Below are positions 1 to 8,158 of a stretch of DNA of 41,187 nucleotides, piece by piece. This stretch comes from Chara braunii (taxonomy: Eukaryota; Streptophyta; Charophyceae; Charales; Characeae). A program made the translations under genes and the position numbers. The notes under the pieces are model-generated. The model did not search any database and was not told the origin of the DNA. It saw nothing but the letters and a program-made list of their open reading frames with translations. The stretch lies in the NCBI GenBank assembly GCA_003427395.1, contig BFEA01000004.1:5563706-5604892 (forward strand), written 5' to 3'. Within the stretch, counting starts at the first letter, position 1, and the number at the start of each line of letters is the position of its first letter.

Positions 1-171
1 AGTTCAAAGAAGAATGAGAAATTTAATGGTTTCAATCTGCCCTTGTTTTTTCTTTTTCTTTTTCTTTTTATTTTTGCATGTTATCACTGTGCCCGTTTTT
101 TGCTTTTATTCTTTGTTCCGCAAAGTGCGCTCTTTTAGTTCGTAGTTATGTGACAATATGTATATATATGT

Positions 172-204
<33 letters not shown>
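172..204 (+). repeat. (GA)n microsatellite
   Basis: An almost uninterrupted GA dinucleotide run with one GG interruption. It is the first of many (GA)n tracts in the window, nearly all purine-rich on the plus strand. Confidence 0.95.
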
Positions 205-614
205 CCCCAATCTAACTAATTACAACACCCCCCCTCCTCGATGAAGTGTAGTATCCATTCCGATCAGTTTCATATCTGACCCGTGGTCCACCAGGAGTCC
301 TTTTAAAAAAGGAAAAAAAGAAAAAGAAAAACCTGCAAGTGTGCGCGCGCAAGCGAGCGCACGAGAGAGAGAGATTGAGAGAGAGAGAGAGAGAGAAGAA
401 AAAGAAAAACCTGCAAGTGTGCGCGTGCGAGCGAGTGCACGAGAGAGAGAGATTGAGAGAGAGAGAGATGAGAAAGAAAAGCGGCGCACCCCAATCCCAA
501 TCTAACTTCTAAATGCTCACCCCCACAAAAATCTAACTACCCCCGTAGTATTTGTTCTGATCATTTTCATATCTGATCCCTGGTCAATGGGGACCCATTA
601 AAAATAAAAACACG
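205..614 (+). repeat. Nested local duplication with GA-rich core
   Basis: The segment at 205-304 (poly-C, then a TTCCGATCAGTTTCATATCTG-like stretch and a 'tggtccaccaggagtcc' stretch) recurs in diverged form at about 495-605. Between them, a 78-bp unit is present twice in tandem (325-402 and 403-480), marked by ACCTGCAAGTGTGCGCG followed by (GA)n. Translations of this stretch are only serine/arginine dipeptide runs, so no gene is called. Confidence 0.8.
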
Positions 615-635
615 GTGTGTGTCTGTGTGTGTGTG

Positions 636-708
<73 letters not shown>

Positions 709-715
709 AGAGAGA
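615..715 (+). repeat. Compound (GT)n(GA)n microsatellite
   Basis: About 60 bases of GT repeat pass directly into about 40 bases of GA repeat. The same compound in the opposite orientation lies at 15311-15404. Confidence 0.97.
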
Positions 716-1779
716 CAGTCAAGTCTACCCAGAATTTCGCCTCCCACTTCCCCCTAACATTCCCCCTCCCTCTTCTCATATTTGTTTCTCCCCTTCATTT
801 TTTTTGCGTGCGAAGCTGCAACATATACCCTTGTATATGAGAGAATACTCTTATGACAGATGAGCAGTAGGGTCAGTTTCCTCAGGTTAATGGTTATTGA
901 TAAGTGCTAGCCCACCAGAGGGGCTTGGGTTTGAACTCTTGTCCAAAGTCCTCCCTTTTGGGATGCATCTGTGTGAAGGGTAGTATAGGCGCTACAGCTT
1001 AACCCGGGTGGGGTTAAGAGGATTAGCATTCAGTATCTGTATTTTGTAATGATTCTTTACGCGTTAAACCACCAGTACACTCAGAGCTGCAGGCACCTTT
1101 CTGCACACCAAGCTTCTCTGAACCGACTGCGCTGCACTTTTTCTCTTTTGTGGCTGGCGCCGCCAGCCATTGTCATGCGGTAGGCTGAGCCTCCAAAGGC
1201 TATGAGTTTCTTTTTCAGCAAGGCTGGGGCCGTGTACTTGCAGTGTAAGAGATTGTTGGGTTGAGTGAAGAGTGGTTAGCACCGGGGTTTGACATCATTG
1301 ACAGTGTGGTTTTAATTAACCGACCGCTGTTGCCTTGTGTTAAGCTGGAGGTGAGGAGTCAGACGTGGAATGATTCACCCGTTCCACCGCATGCCCTCAT
1401 CTTTTTCATTTTCATTTAAGAGGTTGTCTGAGTGCGGTTCAGGTGTGTTAGGTCCAAATGCATCTAAGACGCCAGCGACGGCCCAGCGCACCAAAATCTT
1501 CTCAGTGTGTCTGATTAGGAGTAGGCATTATGGGGAATGGATCGGACTAGTTGATGGTCGTCGTGTATAGAGTGGCTGACTTTACCTGTAAGTGAAACTA
1601 TTTGGCTTCCCAGTATCTCTGATGCAATGGAAATGCGCTCGCTTCTCTATCTATGATGGCGCTAATGTTTCTCTGTACTGTGTATAAAGACGACAACACT
1701 TGTCATGATCCCATGGATTTGGATCCTCTTTCTGTCTAGTTGTTTTCTGCGTTGTAAGGAAAACAATTATGGGTTTTTT

Positions 1780-1900
1780 ACATTTGTCACGGAACGAGGT
1801 ATTTGGTTTTTCAGAACTTTTTCCTTCTATTGATATTCTTCACTGGCAAGTTTGACATTTGCCACTCAACGAGGTATTTGGTTTTTCTTTTTTGCTGGCA
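1780..1900 (+). repeat. 75-bp tandem duplication
   Basis: ACATTTGTCACGGAACGAGG at 1780 recurs as ACATTTGCCACTCAACGAGG at 1855. Both are followed by TATTTGGTTTTTC. The copies are diverged, so the duplication is not recent. Confidence 0.75.
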
Positions 1901-2002
1901 ATTGAAGAGGACAAGGAAGATGCTTTTTTTTTCCTCCTCTTTTTTTTTGCAAGTCACTGTCACTGCAAAGATGCTGGTTTCGTCACGTTCACACTTGCGT
2001 AT

Positions 2003-2226
2003 GTTTGCTGTTGTTGTGGCAGCAAGCATGTTTGCCGTGTCTGATGTGATTTGCCTGATCCAACGCATGGCTGGTGATTTGTTGAGTACAAGGAAGGGGG
2101 TTATAAAGTCGTTGTCCCTGCTATTATGCCAGCTTTCTCATGTACGCACGCATTCATGTTCGGTTTATTGTTGTAGTGGCAGCGAGTACGGTTTTCAGTG
2201 TCTGATATAATTTGCCTGATCGCATG
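2003..2226 (+). repeat. Diverged 160-bp-period duplication
   Basis: GTTTGCTGTTGTTGTGGCAG at 2003 and GTTTATTGTTGTAGTGGCAG at 2163 start two related stretches. Both run into a 'gtgtctgat..aatttgcctgatc' string. It is non-coding and lies just upstream of the WD40 exon. Confidence 0.7.
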
Positions 2227-2378
2227 TGTAATGCAGATCTTCAGTACAAGTTTTTGCTGTCATATTGTCGACATGGTGGACAAATGTGGATGGCTGCCCC
2301 TTGTCCCTGTGGTTGACTTCCGCAGAGTATGACCTCTGGCGATTTTCTGACTTGGTATTGTGTTGGCTTGTGCTACAG

Positions 2379-2481
2379 CGATGGGCAGTTTCTGGCAATG
2401 GCAGAGCCTCGCGACTTCATCCACATTTTTGACTCAAAGCAGGACTACAAACGCTCGCAGGAAATTGATTTGTTTGGTGAG
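2379..2481 (+). CDS. WD40 repeat protein, penultimate exon (partial gene)
   Basis: This exon encodes 34 residues starting DGQFLAMAEPRDFIHIFDSK and ending EIDLFGE. The string closely matches the last WD repeat of the plant family related to the uncharacterised fission-yeast WD repeat protein C2A9.03, where SDGQF(L/M)AMAEPADFVH..EIDFFGEI is typical. The acceptor is TGCTACAG before C2379. It enters in phase 2, with a serine codon expected to be split. The donor is GAG|GTAAGT at 2482. WD40 proteins of this family form a propeller scaffold, and their cellular role is not established. The upstream exons, which should hold most of the propeller, are not in the window or not recognisable. Family match is from memory; exon edges are read from the sequence. 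Confidence 0.85.
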
Positions 2482-2722
2482 GTAAGTGAACAGAATCTCT
2501 CTTGCCGGGGATGCGTTCCTTTGCTGCTTTATTGGCCGGGATCCAGAGACAGCGCTGTTCACTTCGATTTTTTTTTAAGTGATAGGAATATCTGGGTATA
2601 GGTGCTCCCTGTGAATGATAGAGAATTGCTCGTGTGTGCGCTTGTCGTGCCATGTTGAATGAAAGGTAATGAAGAGTGGCAAGGAAAACAGGATGTATCA
2701 AACCATAAGTACCAAAAAACAT

Positions 2723-2797
2723 CTCCTCCTCCCCCTCCTCTTCCTCCTCCTCCTCCTCCTCCTCCTCTGCCCCTTGCTGCTGCTGCTGCTGCTGCTG
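2723..2797 (+). repeat. (CTC)n then (CTG)n trinucleotide tract
   Basis: Imperfect CTC/CCT repeats are followed by seven CTG units. The plus-strand translation is poly-leucine and the minus-strand one is poly-glycine/alanine. Neither is credible as protein. Confidence 0.9.
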
Positions 2798-3214
2798 TGC
2801 CTTGAATGTTGCTATGTGGCATGCTCAGGATCCCCCAGTGTCATCGTCAGCAATATGTTCCGTCACTTCCGTGGCATCATTGCTGTCACTGTTAATAACG
2901 CTGTTGCGTTTTTCTACCTCCCTGTTAGAATTGTCGCTGTTCTTGGTCGTCTTCATGCTCTCCCTCGCAGGTCATTAAGAAGAAGGGAAGGAGGAGAAAA
3001 AGACCGGGTGATTGAATGATTTTATCTGTACAGACAAAAGCATTCACTGTGGCCGTAATTCTTTTCGTTCTTTATTTTTTTCATGTCACGGGGACACAGT
3101 CTCCATATCAGGTGATGGGGTCATGCTCTCCCTACCAGTATGGCGCCATGCTTATCGTGACCCACTTTTGTTTTTAGGTCATGGGGCCCTAATGGAAGAC
3201 CCAGGTTAACTGGT

Positions 3215-3262
3215 CCCTCCCCCCTCCCCCCCCCCCCCCCCCCCCCCTCTAAACACACACAC
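3215..3262 (+). repeat. Poly-C run and short (CA)n
   Basis: A cytosine run of about 20 bases follows C/T-rich sequence and is followed by a short ACACAC tract. The length of the homopolymer is likely to be unreliable in the assembly. Confidence 0.85.
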
Positions 3263-3289
3263 ACTGTCAGGTCCTAGGCTTTGGGCCCT

Positions 3290-3332
3290 TTTATTTGCAT
3301 GCCATGCGGGGCTTGCATGTCATGCAAATAAA
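3290..3332. repeat. Palindrome, 18-bp arms
   Basis: The left arm at 3290-3307 (TTTATTTGCATGCCATGC) is the inverse complement of the right arm at 3315-3332, with one mismatch and a 7-base spacer. It could be the remnant of a foldback element. No flanking duplication was identified. Confidence 0.8.
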
Positions 3333-3745
3333 GCATCACAGGGGAAGACATGGGAAGAGCAACTGCCCAGTGGAACTGGCTTCTTCCTGAAGTAGGTGAG
3401 GATGAGGATGATCCTTGCTGTGTTTGGGCTACTGCTGAATCGGCAGAATCGCACGGTGGTTGTTATCTTATCCAATACAAAAGAGATACAAATCACTCAA
3501 ATGAGTCAAATCATGCACTTAGTATGGTTATTACGGGAAAAAAAACGGCACACGATAAAGTGAGTTGTTGGGGAAAGTTACGGAGAAGCTGTGGCTCTTG
3601 CGAGGGTGCCTCTTTCTCGTTCTTGTCTCTGCCTCTTCTCCGAGGAGGAAGATGGCCCCACATGAGTCCTGAACCGGTGGTTACACACGTCTCCAGTCTG
3701 CTGCAATCAGCTCATGCTGATGTTGATGACATGTCAACCCTTGTG

Positions 3746-3860
3746 TTTTTTTTTTAATTTGGATTCTTGACTTATGTGTCATCGTTTCGCAGGCTCCGCA
3801 GGGGCCATGCTAATCTTCATTCTCTATTTCGTTCCAATTTTAACGGATGTCCCGAAGGAC
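3746..3860 (-). pseudogene. U6 snRNA retro-pseudogene with A-tail
   Basis: The complement reads GTCCTTCGGGACATCCGTTA, then AAATTGGAACGA, GATTAGCATGGCCCCTGCG, ATGACACA and TCCAAATT. These are the 5' hairpin, central region and 3' end of U6 in order. The ACAGAGA box that pairs with the 5' splice site is spoiled: ATAGAGAATGAAGATTAGC stands where ACAGAGAAGATTAGC is expected. Extra bases also lie after CCCCTGCG. The 3' end runs into ten A residues on the minus strand rather than the terminal T run of a working U6 gene, which points to reverse transcription of a tailed U6 RNA. It lies antisense in the WD40 intron. Confidence 0.85.
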
Positions 3861-4035
3861 GACATTTCATATTTCTCAACATGAACGATATGCTAACTCG
3901 TTTTGCTGAAGGGTTGGTCAACATGGGCAAACCAGAAATTAAGTAGTTCGGCCTATACGAATTGACGGTCCTCGGGAGTTCGAACGTGTTGGTTGTGTGC
4001 ATATGTGGTGATTGTAACAATGTGTCGATTCTATC

Positions 4036-4116
4036 GAATTGCGCATGCGACCGGTCTCTGAGGCTTCTGTTTTTTTTTTTTTTTTTTTTTTTNTTTTTTT
4101 TTTTTTTTTTTTTGCC

Positions 4117-4147
<31 letters not shown>

Positions 4148-4192
4148 TAACGGATGTCCCGAATTGCGCATGCAAAGGTCTCTGAGGCTTCT
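4036..4192. repeat. Target-site duplication around the U6 retrocopy
   Basis: Left copy 4036-4068 (33 bases) and right copy 4161-4192 (32 bases) both start GAATTGCGCATGC and end GGTCTCTGAGGCTTCT. They differ only in the short middle (GACC against AAA). They sit exactly at the two ends of the tailed U6 fragment, as expected for LINE-type target-primed reverse transcription. Confidence 0.8.
4070..4160 (-). pseudogene. Half-length U6 retrocopy with long A-tail
   Basis: On the minus strand it begins GGGACATCCGTTAAAAATTG and continues through GGAACGATACAGAGAAG and ATTAGCATGGC, then goes straight into about 43 A residues (T run 4070-4113, one N at 4093). The part present, including an intact ACAGAG box, is nearer to the plant U6 sequence than the copy at 3746. 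The 3' half of U6 is absent. Direct repeats flank it (see 4036-4192). The single N shows that the tail length is uncertain. Confidence 0.85.
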
Positions 4193-4449
4193 ACCAAAGG
4201 TAAAATAGTAAAATTTGTCTCAAGAACTGTCAAGTACATAAACCTCACCGTGAGTATTCACTGGAATGCACTGTGCACTGTGACAGCACTGGAGTGGAAC
4301 GTTTGCAGCGGAGGGACCACGATTCTGAGGGTCACACGATTCAAGCGACTTTTTTTTTCACTTCCATTTCCTTCGATGAAGAATTGTAAAGAAAACAAAA
4401 AAAAAGAGTCATGGGCTTAGGGTAGAAAGAAAATATCGGAGAGTACCAA

Positions 4450-4545
4450 CTGGCCTAGCTCAGATCCTGGCCTAGCTCAGTTGGTACACTCCCCCGGAAC
4501 TGAACTCTGTTGAAACACAGACCCGAGTTCGAACTCCCTCCGAAG
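4450..4545 (+). mobile_element. tRNA-derived SINE, copy 1
   Basis: A pol III box A (TAGCTCAGTTGG, about 4473) and a box B (GAGTTCGAACTCC, 4525-4537) are spaced as in a tRNA. The middle is CTGTTGAAACACAGACCCGA, shared with the copies at 10312 and 36779. A second, partial CCTAGCTCAG lies just upstream. The inverse complement of GTTGGTAC occurs at 4443-4450, so the head of the element is partly inverted-repeated. There is no tRNA acceptor stem, so this is not a working tRNA gene. Confidence 0.75.
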
Positions 4546-4612
4546 CAAATGAGTGAAATGAGTGAATTCTGAATTACCTAGGGGCGGTCAGTTCGATGAT
4601 GATGTCTCCAGG

Positions 4613-4960
4613 TCAAGCAATGTTTTCGCCTGCCAAAAAGAAAATGGCACGAACCAAACTGTGAGTGCATATTTTTATTTTTTTGGAAAATTTTCCCCTC
4701 CTTGCGGTGGCCCTGTACGCCCAACCATTTAGTCCAGGAAGGCTAGGGTCAGCATAAACACCAGGGTTATTGAATAGGTTTTCTGGGGTGGTAGTGGGTT
4801 TAAAGTTGAAACCTCCTGAGGGCTCTATTAGTCTGTTATACCGTGGCGGAACTTTGCGGCTCTGTTTTCGTTTCAGTGGCAGTTCATCTCTTATGAAACG
4901 ATACTGCTCTCTCATGGTCCAGTCAGTGGGAAAGGCGCTACCCTCTTCAGAGTCTTCACC
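4613..4960 (-). CDS. Unrecognised coding-like stretch, antisense in the WD40 intron
   Basis: The minus strand is open for about 115 codons with protein-like composition. It begins GEDSEEGSAFPTDWTM and includes REQYRFIRDELPLKRKQSRK, VPPRYNRLIEPSGGFNFKP and NNPGVYADPSLPGLNGWAYR before ending in a lysine/isoleucine-rich tail. A TTTTATTAAG string directly before the open stretch could be a splice acceptor, so it may be one exon rather than a whole gene; the first internal ATG gives 100 residues. I do not recognise the family. The charged and aromatic pattern and lack of low complexity make it less likely to be chance than neighbouring frames. A transposon protein fragment is the leading alternative. 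Confidence 0.35.
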   Translation of the reverse strand, partial: GEDSEEGSAFPTDWTMREQYRFIRDELPLKRKQSRKVPPRYNRLIEPSGGFNFKPTTTPENLFNNPGVYADPSLPGLNGWAYRATARRGKFSKKIKICTHSLVRAIFFLAGENIA

Positions 4961-5309
4961 TTAATAAAACGCCCCGTCATTATAGCTGTATCTGGAGTCT
5001 GGACTGATTAAAATTGCACCAAATATGGCTATAAAGGCCAGGTGTTCCGTTGAGGTGAAGACGGTAGTGTGCTGAGACATCTGTTAAGTGTGTGATGGCA
5101 CACAGTACCTCATCCAGGTATCAGAAGTTTGAAGTTTGGACGTCACACGAGGAAGGGTACCATTATCAGGTGGGGACTCTGGTGTGCATTAGATAGAGAG
5201 ATTTATTGCCCTGAACGTTGCAAGATCCCACTGTTGGGCGTGGACGTTTGTGAAATTGAAGCTGATTCATGTTCGAATGTTTTCTTCACATCATTTCTTG
5301 TGGTTGCAG

Positions 5310-5435
5310 ATTGCAGGAATCTCTTTCAGTCCTGATGACGAGGCATTCTTCATTGGCGTGTCAGATAGATATTTTTCAAGTCTGCTCGAATACAACCGTG
5401 CAAGGTACAATGAGTACTACGATTGCTTCCTATAG
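5310..5435 (+). CDS. WD40 repeat protein, terminal exon
   Basis: The acceptor GTGGTTGCAG precedes ATT at 5310. The exon encodes 41 residues, IAGISFSPDDEAFFIGVSDR then YFSSLLEYNRARYNEYYDCFL, and stops at TAG 5433-5435. Plant members of the family end in nearly the same way (ISGISFSPDTE.LFIGVWDRTY GSLL.(Y/F).R.R.Y.YLDSL), so the protein end is intact. It joins the exon at 2379-2481 in phase 0 with no frame conflict. One difference from the plant pattern is GVSDRYF in place of GVWDRTY. The gene is the only host protein-coding gene I can support in this window. Confidence 0.87.
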   Translation: MAGISFSPDDEAFFIGVSDRYFSSLLEYNRARYNEYYDCFL

Positions 5436-5460
5436 TGTCCGTGAATTGTTCATGCGTGCA

Positions 5461-5565
5461 CACACACACATACACACACACAGACAGAGAGATAGAGAAG
5501 GGGAGGGGGGGAAGGGGGAGGGATTTTGAAGGGGGGGGTGAAGAGGGGAGAGAGAGAGAGAGAGT
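5461..5565 (+). repeat. (CA)n, G-rich and (GA)n low-complexity stretch
   Basis: Just after the WD40 stop codon there is CACACA repeat, a GGGGAGGGG-type stretch and a GA run. If transcribed it would be 3' UTR. Confidence 0.9.
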
Positions 5566-5616
5566 AATATGTGGGCTTCGATCAAACTGTAGGTGAGAGA
5601 AAACATTCCTTGGAAG

Positions 5617-5675
<59 letters not shown>

Positions 5676-5769
5676 ATATGTGGGCTTCGATCAGACTGTA
5701 GGTGAGAGAGAGTAATATGTGGGCTTCGATCAGACTGTAGGTGAGAGAAAAACATTCCTTGGAAGTGCA
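5565..5769 (+). repeat. Triplicated unit with inserted (GA)n
   Basis: TAATATGTGGGCTTCGATCA occurs three times (about 5564, 5673 and 5712), each followed by GACTGTAGGTGAGAG or a close variant. Two copies continue into ACATTCCTTGGAAGTGCA. A (GA)n tract of about 50 bases (5620-5672) separates copies one and two. Confidence 0.9.
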
Positions 5770-5969
5770 TATGTATTGCCAAAATGAGAGGGGAAATTGA
5801 AAATGGTTAGCAAGTTACGTATATGGGCCTGCGCAGCTGGTTCTCTCTCCTTCAGTGGCCTTAATGTTGACCAAATCCTTTTCATCCAGTTGTCAGGCAT
5901 GGCAAATCCCTTCCCTTAGTGTATCAGTTAGTGAAAAATTTACGGTTTCTCCCATTGTGTAAGCCATGC

Positions 5970-5975
5970 AATAAA
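5970..5975 (+). promoter_or_regulatory. Possible polyadenylation signal of the WD40 gene
   Basis: AATAAA lies 535 bases after the WD40 stop and ten bases after a TGTAA string. It is the first such pair downstream of the terminal exon. This is only motif evidence; no transcript data are available. Confidence 0.25.
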
Positions 5976-6493
5976 GCTCCGGAGCTTTCTATCAGACAGG
6001 CAGAATTCGTCAACATGCTAACGTTGCACAAGTTCTATTCGCGCGTCTGTTGTGTGTCCCGCACTCACGTGTTCCCACTCCTATGCGCAGTGATCCGCGG
6101 CTGTTGTCATCCAGTAAGTTGTGGGGCTCTTTCCATGAGTGAGCGCATCTCCGCAAGGGTGGGGAGAGGAGGGGTGGTGGTAGTAGTACGAGTAGCGGTC
6201 GGAATTGGGGGGTTATGAGGGGTAATGGTGGTGGTACAAGCCGCTGACAACGCGAGGTGTATGCAGGTTGGCAGAGTTAGTCCTGCCAATAGCAAGAAGG
6301 AAAAGGATTGGAACAGAAACATTACTACACCCGTGTGCTTTGGAGCTCTGCTCTCTGTACGGGGAGAAACGCCTGCGATTCGTGTGTCGATGTCCTTGAC
6401 ACGCTCACGGCATAAACGATGTTCTCAGCGATGGGACGGCGAACTTTCAGCAGACGGTCAGCGTTTCTTTGGCGTTCTGTTGGTTTTTCTCAG

Positions 6494-6553
6494 CAGGAGG
6501 TGCAGGTGTTGGACAGGCTCCATGGTCATCATGTGGTTCGAGGTTCGAGGTTC
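6494..6553 (+). other. Weak candidate exon
   Basis: A pyrimidine-rich TTGGTTTTTCTCAG acceptor is followed by 20 open codons, QEVQVLDRLHGHHVVRGSRF, and then a GTATGA donor-like string. It is in phase 0 at both ends. A threefold GGTTCGA repeat at the 3' end weakens the case. There is no family match. It may instead be chance. Confidence 0.15.
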
Positions 6554-6926
6554 GTATGAGAGAAGCACATCATGTTGTTGAAAGTGTTCGATAAGCACAT
6601 CAGGTAACCTTTTCTGTTGCTAGTGTATGAAGCTTGGCAGTGTCAGAAGTGCCTTAGCTTTCCTAGCACTTAGCGCGGTAACGTCATTGGCAGCGATTGG
6701 TAAAGCGTCTTAGCTGTGCCATCTCTCAGGCAAGGGAAGATCCGGTTAACTTGGTGAAGCGATGGCAGTGGCAGACAACACCTCAGCGTGCAGTCTGTTG
6801 AATGAGATTTGGAAGATGCCTACGAAGGCATCGAAGCAATTGTTTGTACAGGATCGCCAAAAACTGGGCGGGGGTGTGAGGAAAGAGGGTTTGTAGGCTG
6901 TTCGCGAGGGTGGGAGGATGCGCCAG

Positions 6927-7165
6927 GCTCACCGGAAGAGTACCAGAAGGACATATGTTGTGGGAGAGGACAGCCAAACAAGGCGACGCGATATTGTCCG
7001 ATGTGTTTAACATGTGGTGAAGGAAGAGGGGGGTTTGTGATGCTTTGAAGGGTGCCAGCACATTCGAGGCTCACCGGAGTAGCACCACAAGCGCATGTGT
7101 TGCGGGAGAGGACGGCCAACATGGTAGAGCAGTATTGTCCGATGAGAGAACATGTGGCGAAGTAA
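6927..7165 (+). repeat. Diverged tandem repeat, about 140-bp period
   Basis: AGGCTCACCGGA..AGTACCA, then GCATGTGTTG(T/C)GGGAGAGGAC, GCCAA and TATTGTCCGATG occur in the same order from 6927 and from 7067. An additional partial unit may start near 6880 (GAGGGTGGGAGGATGCGCC). Both strands are open for up to 100 codons here, but the frames follow the repeat and I call no gene. Confidence 0.8.
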
Positions 7166-7219
7166 GAGTATTTCTGGCGTACGACTAACTGTCAATCTGA
7201 CACAATTGAAAATGGCTAG

Positions 7220-7583
7220 CTCGGTGCGGAGGGGGGCAATTTCTACAGGGAATCACAATTCAATGGTCTGGATTCTCTCTTCTGGGAGGAAGGAGATTTT
7301 AGACTACCACGGAGTACAACATACATATCCATCAGCACAGAGATGGCTGCAGAGCACACTCTAATTGCTTCAGAAGTGTGATGATCGGTGCCAAGTTTCT
7401 CCTCGGTGCAGAGGGGGGGGCAGTTTCTACAGGGAATCACGATTCAACCGCCTGGATTCTCTTCTGGGAAGAAGGAGATTTTAGACTACTACAGAGTACA
7501 ACGTACATACCCATCAGCACAGAGATGGCTGCAGAGCACACTCTAATTGCTTCAGAAGTGTGATGATCGGTGCCAAGTTTCTT
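7220..7583 (+). repeat. 182-bp tandem duplication
   Basis: Two copies (7220-7401 and 7402-7583) start CTCGGTGC(G/A)GAGGGGGG and end TGATCGGTGCCAAGTTTCT. They are roughly 93 percent alike by eye. This is the cleanest tandem duplication in the window. Confidence 0.92.
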
Positions 7584-7780
7584 GGCGAAGCACTGTGATG
7601 CACTGGCATTGTTCTTGTCTAGAGGTATTGTGATCAGTTCGAAGGCGTTCTATTGAGAAATCCTAGTGCAGCTACTCAGCAACCATGAGGCCCTCTCTTG
7701 TATCAATTGTACATACATAACTTGTGTGAGCTTTGGCAGCTACTGTAGACATGAAAAATGAGAGAGAGAGAGAACACTGC

Positions 7781-7801
7781 AAGAGAGAGAGAGAGAGAGA
7801 N

Positions 7802-7853
<52 letters not shown>
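7781..7853 (+). repeat. (GA)n microsatellite with one unresolved base
   Basis: A GA run of about 72 bases with an N at 7801. A shorter GA run lies at 7760-7772. The N suggests disagreement between reads or gap filling. Confidence 0.97.
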
Positions 7854-7854
<1 letters not shown>

Positions 7855-8065
7855 CCAGTGGCACAGATGCTCTGCTGCCCCTCGAGAAGTTGTTGAAAAA
7901 GAACAAGTCCTTGAAGTATAGAAGGGCATTGTTGCTGCTCGAGTAGCTGTTTGCTAATGTACATTCCACATTTTGCTACCTACCGCGTGTGGTCGTGAAC
8001 GTTTGTGTGCTGAATGTTTTCATTCTTGTTAACTTTGGGGTGACTTTGTCGCTTTCATCTCATAG

Positions 8066-8158
8066 GCAGTATCAGAAGCTGTTTTCCGCTTCCTTTATGA
8101 AGCCGCCGCTGGATGGGAGCTGCCGGTTGGGTTCTTGGAAACGTCTCTGTCACCATAT
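8066..8158 (+). other. Candidate exon, unrecognised
   Basis: CTTTCATCTCATAG precedes 31 open codons, AVSEAVFRFLYEAAAGWELP then VGFLETSLSPY, and a GTGAGG donor follows. Both ends are in phase 0. The amphipathic, alanine/leucine-rich sequence looks like protein, but I cannot assign it to a family. A possible next exon starts after GTATATAG at 8355 and stops at TAG 8401-8403, also in phase 0. A stronger acceptor (TTGTTCTTCTCAG, ending 8347) would be out of frame. No earlier exons were found with confidence. Confidence 0.25.

Larger units (their letters stand above)
716..2378. other. No gene recognised; probable intron or 5' flank of the WD40 gene
   Basis: All frames are broken by stops and none resembles a known protein. 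The stretch has a weak tRNA-box-B-like string near 925 (GGGTTTGAACTC), a TAAACCACCAGTAC motif at 1065-1078 matching the TIR seen at 27651, and two local duplications listed separately. Because the exon at 2379 begins at a splice acceptor, at least the right end is presumably intron. No upstream WD40 exon was recognised. Confidence 0.5.
2482..5309 (+). other. Spliceosomal intron of the WD40 gene (2.8 kb)
   Basis: It starts GTAAGT and ends GTGGTTGCAG, and it joins two exons in phase 0 at a position that gives the family string GE|I(A/S)GISFSPD. The intron is an insertion site for several elements annotated separately: a CTC/CTG tract, a poly-C run, a palindrome, two minus-strand U6 pseudogenes, a SINE, and a minus-strand coding-like stretch. 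Confidence 0.85.

Noticed and set aside
615-863. Cys-Val/Arg-Glu ORFs over the compound microsatellite, and similar frames at other GA/GT tracts
   Set aside because: They are translations of dinucleotide repeats in every frame and have no non-repeat coding sequence.
3746-3860. Functional U6 gene
   Set aside because: The ACAGAGA box is disrupted, extra bases occur in the body, and it has an A-tail rather than a T terminator.
4450-4545. Functional tRNA gene
   Set aside because: Boxes A and B are present but there is no paired acceptor stem or normal anticodon arm, and related copies recur elsewhere. It is SINE-like.
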